From the NCBI RefSeq assembly GCF_013343005.1, contig NZ_CP054491.1, positions 2,462,501-2,526,500 on the forward strand: DNA of 64,000 nucleotides, read 5' to 3'. The position numbers and the translations under genes are program-made. The stretch comes from Candidatus Reidiella endopervernicosa (lineage in GTDB: Bacteria; Pseudomonadota; Gammaproteobacteria; GCF-013343005). A model generated the notes under the pieces. That model was given only the letters and a program-made list of their open reading frames with translations. It did not search any database and was not told where the DNA came from. Positions within the stretch are counted from its first letter, which is position 1. Each line of letters starts with the position of its first letter. Of this stretch, positions 1 through 10,000 are shown in pieces.

Positions 1-2
1 AC

Positions 3-1028
3 GGCATCAAACCGAAAAACATTGACGATCTCGCTGAGGGTGTTCTAGAGGTGGTTGCTAGTAGCAGCCACGTCGAACGGTTGCAAGCGCTGCGCAGAGA
101 GCATCCAGGGCTGATGTGGAATGAGAACAGCGAACAGGAGAGTGATGAACTGCTCTATCTGATCTGGCAGCGACTGATCGATTTCACCATCGCCGACTCC
201 AACGAATTTGCCCAGAACCAGCGTTTCTACCCGGAGCTGCGCGCCGCCTTCGATATCAGTGAACCCGAGAAGCTCGGCTGGGCGCTACGCCTCTCTACCG
301 ATGATTCACTCTATGACGAGGTCATCCGGTTTTTTACCACCTTGAAAAAAAGCGGCGAGCTGGAACATCTGCTCGATCGCTATTACGGCCACACCAAACG
401 TTTTGACTATGTCGATACCCGCACCTTCCTCGACCAGAGCGAGGTTCTACTACCCAAATATCAACCGCTGTTTGAAGCGGCCGCCAAGAGATACAACTTC
501 GATTGGCGTCTGCTTGCTGCCACCAGTTATCAGGAATCACACTGGGACCCTAAGGCCAGATCACCGACCGGGGTGCGCGGCTTGATGATGCTGACCCTGG
601 CCACTGCCAAACAGATCGGGGTGAAGAGCCGGCTCGACCCAGAACAGAGTGTGATGGGTGGAGCAAAGTATCTGCGCCAGCTGATCGACCGTCTACCAGA
701 CGGGATCAAAGAGCCCGACCGCACCTGGATGGCACTGGCCGCCTATAACATCGGTTACGGCCACCTTGAGGATGCCGGCACCCTGGCCGAGCGTCGTAAT
801 GACAATCCAACCCTGTGGGTCGATATCAAAAAGAGTCTGCCACTGCTCAACAAACGTAAGTGGTATAGCACCGTCAAATACGGCTATGCGCGAGGTCGTG
901 CCCCACTCCACTATGTAAGGAATATTCGCCGCTACTACGACCTGCTGGTAAAGGCGACCACCGAGGTGAAAGAGCCCGTTCCAGAGGCTGAGCACGACGC
1001 ACTGACCATCACCACACCCACGCTATAG
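3..1028 (+). CDS. mltF: Membrane-bound lytic murein transglycosylase F, 3' part
   Basis: The frame is open to the left edge, so the gene begins outside the window; about 341 residues are visible of the roughly 500 usual for MltF. The first part is the end of a solute-binding-protein-like (SBP_bac_3) domain. From about base 430 an SLT (lysozyme-like) domain follows, with the catalytic glutamate in the Y-Q-E-S-H-W motif and the downstream P-T-G-V-R-G-L-M-M-L-T and A-A-Y-N-I-G-Y-G motifs typical of family 1 lytic transglycosylases. The enzyme cleaves peptidoglycan glycan strands to 1,6-anhydromuropeptides at the outer membrane. It converges on tadA with only 4 bp between the stops. The product family is clear; the N-terminal lipid or signal sequence cannot be seen. 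Confidence 0.92.
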   Translation, partial: GIKPKNIDDLAEGVLEVVASSSHVERLQALRREHPGLMWNENSEQESDELLYLIWQRLIDFTIADSNEFAQNQRFYPELRAAFDISEPEKLGWALRLSTDDSLYDEVIRFFTTLKKSGELEHLLDRYYGHTKRFDYVDTRTFLDQSEVLLPKYQPLFEAAAKRYNFDWRLLAATSYQESHWDPKARSPTGVRGLMMLTLATAKQIGVKSRLDPEQSVMGGAKYLRQLIDRLPDGIKEPDRTWMALAAYNIGYGHLEDAGTLAERRNDNPTLWVDIKKSLPLLNKRKWYSTVKYGYARGRAPLHYVRNIRRYYDLLVKATTEVKEPVPEAEHDALTITTPTL

Positions 1029-1032
1029 AAAA

Positions 1033-1497
1033 CTACGCTCGACGTGCGCGGAAGAAGGCGCGCAGCATCTCACTGCTCTGCTCAGCCATTACACCACCGA
1101 CCACCTCACAACGGTGGTTGAGATTCTCATCCTGAAGAAGATTACAGATCGAACCGGCTGCCCCGGTACGCGGATCAGTAGCGGCAAAGACGACCCTTGC
1201 CACACGTGCATGCACCATTGCACCAGCACACATCGGACACGGCTCAAGCGTCACGTAGAGGGTCGTGCCAGGCAGCCGGTAGTTCTGCTGCTGCTGCGCA
1301 GCAGCGCGTAGTGCCTGAATCTCGGCATGGGCCGTTGGATCGTGACCAGCGATAGTCAGGTTCCACCCCTCTCCGATCACCTCGTCATTCTGGACCACTA
1401 CCGCTCCCACCGGAACCTCACCTTCAGCCTCTGCTCGTCGAGCCAGCGCCAGCGCTCGACTCATCCACTCAATATCTCGCTCTTCATCAGCCATCAA
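1033..1497 (-). CDS. tadA: tRNA-specific adenosine deaminase TadA
   Basis: This 154-residue cytidine/deoxycytidylate deaminase-fold protein converts A34 to inosine in tRNA-Arg(ACG). The zinc site is complete: H-A-E-I (proton-shuttle glutamate) followed by P-C-P-M-C-A-G-A. The N-terminal segment with E-G-E-V-P-V-G-A-V-V-V is characteristic of TadA rather than of other deaminases. Its length is close to the usual 150-170. Two adjacent methionines (MM) begin the frame, and the first is taken as the start. It is convergent with mltF, an association seen widely in gammaproteobacteria. Confidence 0.95.
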   Translation of the reverse strand: MMADEERDIEWMSRALALARRAEAEGEVPVGAVVVQNDEVIGEGWNLTIAGHDPTAHAEIQALRAAAQQQQNYRLPGTTLYVTLEPCPMCAGAMVHARVARVVFAATDPRTGAAGSICNLLQDENLNHRCEVVGGVMAEQSSEMLRAFFRARRA

Positions 1498-1932
1498 TCA
1501 ACATCCAGTCCAAAATTAGATCGTTTGCCATTCTAACAGCCTGTTTAGTGGCAATTTAGAGTGAGTAACGACATGTCGCTTAAAGCCAACCCCGCTGACC
1601 GCCATGGAGAGCGAAGTGAGGGCGGTTAGTCCCCGATAGTCGACGCCGTCTGCCTATTCGTAGTTGAGAGCGCGAGCGAACGACGAAGAAGATGCAGCAG
1701 CGGCTTTATGTCGGCGTAGAGTCACTGAGGGAGTTGTGTAGAGCCGCGAAGAGGTGATTACGCAACGTACGCAGGACGGTCGGGGCGCCGCAGGCATAAA
1801 CGGTCGCGTGAAGTATTTGCCGCTTGCTTGGGCTTGGATGCCCAAAACAAACTTTCGCAAAATAGCGACTCCCGGATTTTCATTCATAATGTCTAGGTTT
1901 TGTTATCACCTATTTGTAAGGGACTCCTCCAG
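1498..1932. other. Intergenic region holding repeat copy 1
   Basis: 435 bp between the tadA start and the permease-fusion start. It is mostly occupied by repeat copy 1 (1593-1873). The rest holds only short AT-rich flanks; the ATG at 1933 is preceded by GGGACTCCTCC, a weak ribosome-binding site. I see no gene here: the overlapping open frames are the spurious frames carried by every copy of the repeat. Confidence 0.6.
1593..1873 (-). repeat. ~280-bp interspersed repeat, copy 1
   Basis: Read on the minus strand this begins GGGAGTCGCTATTTTGCG and ends CCATGGCGGTCAGCG, like the other five copies. It contains a 5' hairpin (TGGGC-atccaa-GCCCA), a central region bounded by GCGGCT and AGCCGC, and a 3' hairpin ACCGCC...GGCGGT. 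It is the only copy in this orientation. It carries the GCGTACGTTGCG variant shared with copies 2 and 3. It lies directly behind the tadA start. Confidence 0.93.
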
Positions 1933-4900
1933 ATGAACATTGGCATCCAGACGCTGAACAAACGCATCATCGTCATCGCTCTATTGATCGCGGTGCTTGC
2001 CGGCTCCTTCTGGGGCGGATCTCGTTATCCGGCGCTCGATGAGAAGGCAACCATGGGTGGTGACACCAACTTGAGGACTCACTCAGCTTCCAGGCACTGA
2101 TTGAGGTTAAAGAGGGTGATCCGGTGATACAACGCATCGGCTATACCACCATCAACTGGATCGATACCAACAAAAAGGGCATGACCTTCGGCGTGCTGTT
2201 TGGTGGTGCCTTTCTCACCTTTCTCGGCATGTTAAAACGACGCAGCCACCGCAACGGCTTCGTCAACAGCCTGCTCGGTTTTGCCACCGGTACACCACTC
2301 GGTGTCTGCGTGAACTGTGCGGCCCCCATCGCTCGTGGCATGCACGATGCGGGGGCACGTATTGAGACCACCCTGGCAACCCTGATCAGCTCACCGACGA
2401 TGAACGTGGTGGTGCTGACGATGCTCTTCTCCATCTTTCCGATCTACGTGGGGCTCATCAAGGTCGCTATGACACTGCTGTTTATTCTGGTAATCATCCC
2501 GCTGTTGGCCCACTACATCTTCCCCGCTGAACGCGATGCGAGTGGTGATAGCGCTGCCTGTTGTCTGGTTCCTCAGCCCGAGTTCCAGGCGAGTGAAGGG
2601 TGGCTACAGGCAACAATAGGCGCACTACACCAATATTTGAAAAATCTCTGGTACATCGTTCGCACCACCGTGCCGCTGATGTTGGTGGCCGGTTTTCTTG
2701 GTTCAGCGATAATCACCCTGGTTCCACTCGAGTCGTTGATCGATAGTGAGATCACCATTCTCGGCGTCTTCATCGTTGCCATTGTGGGTGTCTTCCTACC
2801 AGTCCCGATCGCCTTTGATGTAATCGTCACCGCGGCACTCTTAGCGGCAGGTCTGCCGATGCTCTATGTGATGATTCTGCTGGTAACTCTAGGCACCTTC
2901 AGCATCTACTCCTTCATGATCGTCTGGAACTCGATTTCAAGGCGCGTGGCACTGACCCTCTACGCATCGGTCGCTGCCCTTGGCATCATTACCGGTATAG
3001 CGATCAACAGTTATCATGAGTGGGAACTAGAGCGAATGCTCGATATCTTCGGCAGCGAGGTTGAGGCCGCCGATCGGCCTATAGAGCATCATGGTATTCG
3101 CATCACCCGAGCCCCCTTTGAAGAGCGCTCCGAGAGTAAAGAGATACCCTTTAGCCGTGTTGAGGGGAGCCGATTTGGACTGCAACGGACCAACCACTTC
3201 AGTGTCGCCGACTTCTGGCCCCCCTTCTATAACGGTCGTGGCGTCGCCTCGGGCGATATCGATCGGGATGGCTGGCAGGATCTCGCCTTCGCCACTGAAC
3301 AGGGCGTACTCCTCTATCGCAATGAACGGGGTACGAAGTTCACACCCATTACTCTGGCGATCCCACAGCTGGAGAAGCTCAACACCTTTGTCATCGCACT
3401 GGTCGATATAGATAACGATAGCTGGCTCGATCTCTACCTGACCAGCTATCTCGATGGTAACTACTATGTACTGAACCGCAACGGGCAGTTCAGTACCGAA
3501 CAGCTGCACCGCACGCCCACCAAAGATAATGTACTGAGCTATGCCATCTCTTTTGGTGATATCGACCGAGACGGCGATCTAGATGCCGCCATCGGCAACT
3601 GGTTCTACGGCTTTGCCAAACCGATCCCCCCCGTTGAGGGCACCAACAAGCTCCACCTCAATCAGGGCTCAATCTTCAGTGAGGCGCCACTGGAAGGGCT
3701 AACCGGCGAGACGCTGACTATTCTGCTCTCCGATTTCAACCACGATCAGAAACTCGATCTGATGGTCGGCAACGATTTTATACAGCCAGACGTCTTCTAT
3801 ACCGGCAGTGGTGACGGTGCCTTCGAGCAGATCACCGCACAGGCAGGCACCATTCCCGCCTCTACCAATACCACCATGAGTATCGATACCGCCGACATTA
3901 ATAACGACCTGATCACCGACATCTATGCCGCACAGATCGCTGCCAGCGCCTCCAGCAAGGCGACCAGCATCCGCGTGCGACGTTTGACAAACTACTGCAT
4001 GGACGTCGAAGATCCGGAGCTCAAGGCAGTCTGTCAGCAAAATGTCGATATACGCCAGTTCTTCCACTATCGTGGGCGTCACAAGCCGACCGACCTGAAG
4101 AAGTGCAAGACCATTCCCGATATTCAGGAGCAGCAGGCCTGCTTCTCAATGATGGTGATGAAGACGGCCACACGCGAGCGTAAGCCTGCGCTATGCAAAC
4201 ATATTCCTAAGACACAGGAACAGGCCGCACACCTCTGCCGAAGCTTTTTTAAAAAACCGGTTACCACCACCAAAGAAGAGTATCGTCGCGCCCTGCCCCA
4301 GCGTAAGAATAAAAACGTACTGCTGGTTGGCGGTAACGACGGCATCTTCAGAGATCAGGCACCACAGCTAGGCGTCGATATGAGTGGCTGGAGCTGGAAC
4401 TCAAAGATTGCCGATCTCGACAATGATCAGTGGCAGGATATCTATGTCGTCAACGGTACCTGGCTACGTGGCAGCGCCACCCCCTCCAACTTCTTCTTCC
4501 ACAACCAGCAAGGCAAGCACTTTAACGACAGCACCCAGCAGTTCGGGCTTGATGAGTTCATGCTCTCTTCGGCCTATACCTATGTCGATTTTGATAACGA
4601 CGGTGATCTAGATATTGTCACCACCATTATCAATGGTCCTATCCGTATCTTTATCAACAATCAGAGTGGCAACAACGCCATCCGGTTTGCCCTACGTGAC
4701 AATCAGGGTAATCGTTTCGGTATTGGTAGCCGTATCGTGATCCACTATGGTGAACAGGGTGAACTGCATCAGATGCGTGAGATCAAGGCGGGGGGCGGTT
4801 TTATCTCCTTCGATGCACCACTCGCCCACTTTGGCCTGGGCAAGCATGAGGCGGTTGAGCGCGTCGAAATCTATTGGTCAACGGGAGAGAAGAGCGAACT

Positions 4901-4949
4901 GAGTGGCCCATTCCAGCCGGGTAGATATACGCTGGAACGTGACGCCTGA
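1933..4949 (+). CDS. ArsP/DUF318-type permease fused to FG-GAP repeats and an ASPIC/UnbV domain
   Basis: A raw-frame break near 2066 is repaired by one C (ACC-CAA-CTT), giving 1005 residues and an exact multiple of three. Residues 1-60 form an N-terminal membrane anchor. About 80-360 form a multi-span permease like DUF318/ArsP, including a cysteine pair in G-V-C-V-N-C-A-A-P-I. About 410-620 and 770-880 hold FG-GAP/VCBS-type calcium repeats (D-I-D-R-D-G-W-Q-D, D-I-D-R-D-G-D-L-D, D-F-D-N-D-G-D-L-D). The C-terminus resembles ASPIC/UnbV (CRTAC1). A Cys-rich insert (4000-4245) separates the two propeller parts. ArsP relatives export organoarsenicals or other thiol-reactive solutes; the substrate here is unknown. 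The ectodomain probably lies in the periplasm. No partner gene is adjacent. Confidence 0.8.
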
Positions 4950-4980
4950 CCGACGAGGCTACTTGATTATTGAGAAGTGG

Positions 4981-6984
4981 TTACTGCTCGTTTTGCTGGG
5001 AACCGCTCTTCTCTTCAATTGAGGGGGACAACGGCCATTTTGAGGTGGTAAAGAAGTGCTCTATCTCTGCAGGCGGCAGCGCCTTGCTGATGTGATAACC
5101 CTGTGCGATATCGCATCGCATCCGATAGAGCTGGCGCATAATGTCTTCGTTCTCGACACCCTCAGCCACCACCATCAACCCCAGGTTATGGGCCAGTTCG
5201 ATCGTTGATTTGACGATAATCTCATCGTCCTTGCTCTTGAGCATATCCATCACGAAGGAGCGATCGACCTTGAGTTCGGTCACCGGCAGTTGGCGTAGAC
5301 GGCTCAACGATGAGTGACCCGTACCAAAATCATCAATCGAGAAGTTAAAACCGATCTCCTGCAGCTGACGCAGCACCGTATTCAGCCGCTGATAGTCACT
5401 CATAAAGATATTCTCGGTGATCTCAATGACGATCCCGTTCGCCGTTGGATAGCGATCCACAATGGCATTCAGCTCAGTAATAAATCCAGGTGCCAGGATC
5501 AGGGTGATCGGTATATTGATCGCGATCTTTACCTCATGGCCCTTCTTAAGCCACTGCTGCCGCTGTTTCAGCGCGGTCTCAATCACCCAGTAACTGAAGG
5601 GGGCGATCAATCCGGTCTGCTCCAACGCCGTGATAAACATATCGGGCGGCACCCAACCACGCTGTTTGTGGTGCCAACGCGCCAGGGCTTCGACTCCGAC
5701 AATATTGCCCGAGAAGAGTGCCACCTTTGGTTGGTAGTGGAGTTCGAACTCTTCTCCATCGAGTGCATTTTTCAGATCACGAACCATGCCCAGTCGACCG
5801 CTGTCGATGCTATCGCGATCTTCATCAAAGAGATGGATGGCATGCTGTTCTCGCTTTGCGGTATTCATCGCCGCATCACCATGTTTAATCAGCTCTGAAA
5901 CCGTGCCACCGTGTTGCGGATAGATGGCAATGCCGACTGTCGCAGTTACCACTACCTCCTGCTGCATCACACGTACCGGATCCTTAATTGAATCGAGTAC
6001 TCGTTCGGCCATCTCGACGGCCCGCCTTTCATCGATGTCACAGAGCAACACGGCAAACTCATCACCCGACATGCGACTCAGGGTATGTTTTGAGGTAAGC
6101 GCGTTGAGATAACGCTTGGAGACAATTTTGAGTAGTTCATCACCACCATCCTGCCCCAGTACATCGTTGATATCCTGAAAACGATTAATATCGACTATCA
6201 ACACCGCAAACGGTAGCCCGCCCTTATCATTCACCGCATCAAGATGTTGGCGAACACGATCGAGAAATAGTGAGCGGTTGGGAAGTTTAGTGAGCTGGTC
6301 ATAGAGGCTCAGGTTCTCCAGCTCCTGGTTGGCCATGCTGAGACGCCGATTAAGATTCTGCAGGGCGTGTTGATAATCCTCTGTAGCACGTCGGGCACTC
6401 TCCACCTCTTTTACGGCCATCGCATTTTCAATCGCAATCGCCACATGTCCGGCAAAGAGTTCGAGCAGTTTCAGGTCGCGTTCGGAGAAGTCACCACCAC
6501 CCTGCTTATCGATACCTGCCAGACCACCGAGAAAGTGTTTTCGTCCGATCAGTGGCACCATAATCAGGGTGCCCGCCTCTTTCTCCCAGCGGTTGCGCTC
6601 CTCCTCTGAGAGTTCAGAGAGCATGCCACGCCACCATGCGCGTTTATGACGCCAGACCCAGCCACAGACGCCAAACTCAATAGGGAGCGATTCACCAACG
6701 ATTTCATCAATATCGCGGCCAGAACCGGCCTGGTAGGTATAGAGGCCACACGCCTCATCAAGAATCGGAATCAACAGGGTTTCAGAACGGATCAGCTCAC
6801 GCGCCCGATCGGCGATTATCTGTAGAACGGTATCAAAGTCGAGTTCACTACCAATCGCCTGCGTGGTTTCACGCAGTAGACTGATCTCATACTCTCGCTG
6901 GGCAAGCTCTTCACGAACGGCCTGTAGCGTTTTCTGATCCGAATTCTCACTCTTTTCAGTCATATCTTCTCGATTGCAACCCAT
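4981..6984 (-). CDS. GAF-GGDEF-EAL cyclic-di-GMP signalling protein
   Basis: A cytosolic protein of up to 667 residues with no membrane segment. A short coiled-coil start leads to a GAF domain (about 45-190), a GGDEF domain (about 230-395) and an EAL domain (about 405-650). The cyclase signature is S-G-D-E-F instead of G-G-D-E-F, and no R-x-x-D inhibitory site precedes it. The EAL domain keeps E-A-L-A-R-W, E-I-T-E-N, D-D-F-G-T-G and A-E-G-V-E, so phosphodiesterase activity looks more secure than cyclase activity. Two starts are possible: 6984, or the ATG at 6963, which has GAGAAG a few bases upstream and is my preference. The neighbouring minus-strand uvrA lies behind it and the permease fusion converges on it. 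Confidence 0.9.
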   Translation of the reverse strand: MGCNREDMTEKSENSDQKTLQAVREELAQREYEISLLRETTQAIGSELDFDTVLQIIADRARELIRSETLLIPILDEACGLYTYQAGSGRDIDEIVGESLPIEFGVCGWVWRHKRAWWRGMLSELSEEERNRWEKEAGTLIMVPLIGRKHFLGGLAGIDKQGGGDFSERDLKLLELFAGHVAIAIENAMAVKEVESARRATEDYQHALQNLNRRLSMANQELENLSLYDQLTKLPNRSLFLDRVRQHLDAVNDKGGLPFAVLIVDINRFQDINDVLGQDGGDELLKIVSKRYLNALTSKHTLSRMSGDEFAVLLCDIDERRAVEMAERVLDSIKDPVRVMQQEVVVTATVGIAIYPQHGGTVSELIKHGDAAMNTAKREQHAIHLFDEDRDSIDSGRLGMVRDLKNALDGEEFELHYQPKVALFSGNIVGVEALARWHHKQRGWVPPDMFITALEQTGLIAPFSYWVIETALKQRQQWLKKGHEVKIAINIPITLILAPGFITELNAIVDRYPTANGIVIEITENIFMSDYQRLNTVLRQLQEIGFNFSIDDFGTGHSSLSRLRQLPVTELKVDRSFVMDMLKSKDDEIIVKSTIELAHNLGLMVVAEGVENEDIMRQLYRMRCDIAQGYHISKALPPAEIEHFFTTSKWPLSPSIEEKSGSQQNEQ

Positions 6985-7051
6985 CCATAGGCGGTTTCTT
7001 CTTTTTATTCGATCTGTGGCGCTTACTGTTTGGAGTAACGGGTTTAAATAT

Positions 7052-10000
7052 TTAGCTAAGGAACAGCTTGAGTGCCCTGCCCGTCGCTGAACTGGACTCC
7101 TTTGTCAGCTTCTCAGCTACCCCTTTATAGGTAACAAGGCCACCAGCATCGCCCCCTTCAGGACCCATGTCAATAATCCAATCCGCTTCTGCAACCAGAT
7201 TGAGACTGTGCTCAATCACCACCACCGAATGACCTGCATCGACCAGACGATGTAAGACACGAATTAACTTCTCCACATCGGCCATATGCAACCCCACCGT
7301 CGGCTCATCGAGCACATAGAGGGTCGGTGTAAAACCTCGTCCACCGGGACGCGCCTTGGCCAGTTCACTCACCAGCTTGATGCGCTGCGCCTCCCCCCCA
7401 GAGAGGGTCGGACTCTGCTGACCCAGGGTGAGATAGCCGAGACCGACATCCTGCAATAGTTGCAAGGCGTGGTGCACCTTCGGGTGATGTTCAAAAAAGA
7501 GCACCGCCTCATCAACGCTCATCGCCAGCACTTCACCAATTGAGCGGCCACGATAAGTCACCGCGAGTGTCTCCTGATTAAAACGACTGCCTCCACAGCT
7601 CTCACACAGCACCTTCACATCGGGAAGGAAGCTCATTTCCACTCTGATCATGCCCTGACCCTGACAGCTGTCACAGCGTCCACCACCGGTATTAAACGAG
7701 AAGCGTCCCGCCTTCCAGCCGTGGATGCGTGCATCCTCGGTCTGTGCATAGAGCTTGCGGATCTCATCCCAGAAACCGACATAGGTTGCCGGACAGGAGC
7801 GTGGCGTCTTGCCAATAGGTGTCTGATCCACCTCCAGCACACGCTCTATCGCCTGCCAGCCTTCGATCTTTTCACAACCGTGAAAGCGCACCCGCTTCGC
7901 CTTGTCTGTGCCTCGCTCCTTAGCCAGTAGCTGCCTAAGCGTCTTGACCACCACCTCACGCACCAGAGTCGACTTACCCGAGCCTGAGACCCCACTCACG
8001 CAGACGAGTCGCTGCAGAGGGATATCGACGTCGACCTGTTTGAGGTTATTGAGGTTAGCACCACTAATTTTCAGCAGAGGCGTCTCGTCGGCCATGTCAC
8101 TCTGTTTCTGGCTTCTGCGTTTTGAGGATGGCGCGACGACAACAGGCCGTGCTTCGAAGATGGGGTGCTGCAACGGCTTTGCCAGAAACTGACCAGTGAG
8201 CGAACGTCTGTTCTTCATCAACTGTTTAACACTCCCCGTGTGTACCACCTCGCCGCCGCGGCTGCCGGCACCCGGTCCGATATCGATCACATGCTCGGCA
8301 CTTCGAATCGTCTCCTCATCGTGTTCAACCACCACGATAGTGTTGCCCTTTCCCTTCAACTGTTTGAGCATTTTCAGCAGTAGGGTGTTGTCGCGTGGAT
8401 GTAGGCCGATGGTCGGCTCATCAAGGATGTAACAGACGCCACGCAGATTGGAGCCAAGCTGTGCCGCAAGGCGGATGCGTTGTGCTTCCCCACCCGAGAG
8501 GGTCGGTGCGGCACGATCGAGGGTGAGATAACCGAGTCCTACCTCGTTGAGAAAGGTGAGTCGTGAGCGGATCTCTCCAATCACATCCTTACCGATCGCC
8601 CGTTCACGACCACTCAACTCCAGCTCATCGAAAATGGTCAGTGCCTCTGCCACCGAACAGGCGGCATAGTCGGCAACACTCCAGTCGTGGAAGTAGACCG
8701 CCAGCGCCTCGTTATTGAGTCTTGACCCTTCACAGCCAGGACACGGCTCTGGGCCATCCTCTGCATCGAGCCATTCCCCCTCCTCGCCACTCTGCTCTTC
8801 ATCGAACCCCGTCAGTACACTACCGGTGCCGTAACAGGTAGGACACCAACCATGCTTGGAATTGTATGAGAAGAGGCGTGGATCGGGTTCTTCAAAGCCG
8901 AGACCGCAGCTGGGACAGCTACGATGGGTCGAGAGGGTCAACTCCTCGGCCACTGCACCGCCACGTTTTAGTACTGCAACACGAACCGTTCCCTTACCGT
9001 GATGCAGTGCTAGATCAAGCAGCTCACCAAGCCTCGTCTCTGCCCTGGCAGCAACTCGCAACTCACCTACGGGAAGATCGATCGAGTGTTCGTTGTAGCG
9101 GTCGAGTACAGGCCAGCTCGCTGTGGGTAACAGATCACCATCGACACGCAGCTGCTCAAAGCCGTTCTTCTGCGACCACTTAGCGAGATCGTTATAGATG
9201 CCTTTTCGATTGATGATCAGCGGTGCATAGATCAGCACATGTTTATTTGCGTAGTCACTAATCAGCTGTGCGAGGATCGCATCGCGACTCTTCGGTTCAA
9301 TCGGTACCATGCAGTCGGGACAGTACTGAATACCCAGCTTCACAAACAGCAGCCGTAAATAATGGTGAATCTCGGTCAGTGTACCGACCGTACTTTTATG
9401 TCCACCACGACTGGTACGTTGCTCTATGGCCACCGTTGGCGGGATACCAAAGACGGCATCAACATCGGGACGGGTGGCGGGTTGTACGAACTGCCGGGCA
9501 TAGGCGTTGAGTGATTCGAGATAACGCCGCTGCCCCTCGTTAAAGAGGATATCAAAGGCGATGGTCGATTTACCCGACCCGGAGACGCCGGTGATGACGG
9601 TAAACTTCTCACGCGGAATCGAAAGAGTGACATCTTTAAGATTGTGCTCACGTGCGTGGTTAATCTCGATCGCAGGTCTCTTCAGCTTAGTCGCGACTGC
9701 AGCGACCCTGTTGGGTAGAGCCACCATCTCAGTTAAGGATTCACGATAGTTATGTAACGCCCTGCCGGTATGACTATCTGGCTGATTGGCAACCGCGCCA
9801 GGAGAGCCTTCACAGACCAGCGTTCCGCCCTGCTCCCCACCCTCAGGTCCCAGTTCAATCAACCAGTCACTGGCACCAATAACATCGAGATTGTGTTCAA
9901 TAACCAGCAGTGAGTGGCCATCCTGTAGCAGCCGTCTAAGCGCCTTGAGTAGTACGGCGATATCGGCAAAATGGAGTCCTGTTGTCGGCTCATCGAGCAG

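Noticed and set aside
1654-1887. A conserved reading frame in the repeats, whose peptide ends ...F-A-R-A-L-N-Y-E
   Set aside because: The frame's start differs in every copy, small indels shift its first half, and copy 6 lost 16 bp in its middle, which breaks it. The frame follows from sequence identity, not selection. I treat it as spurious.
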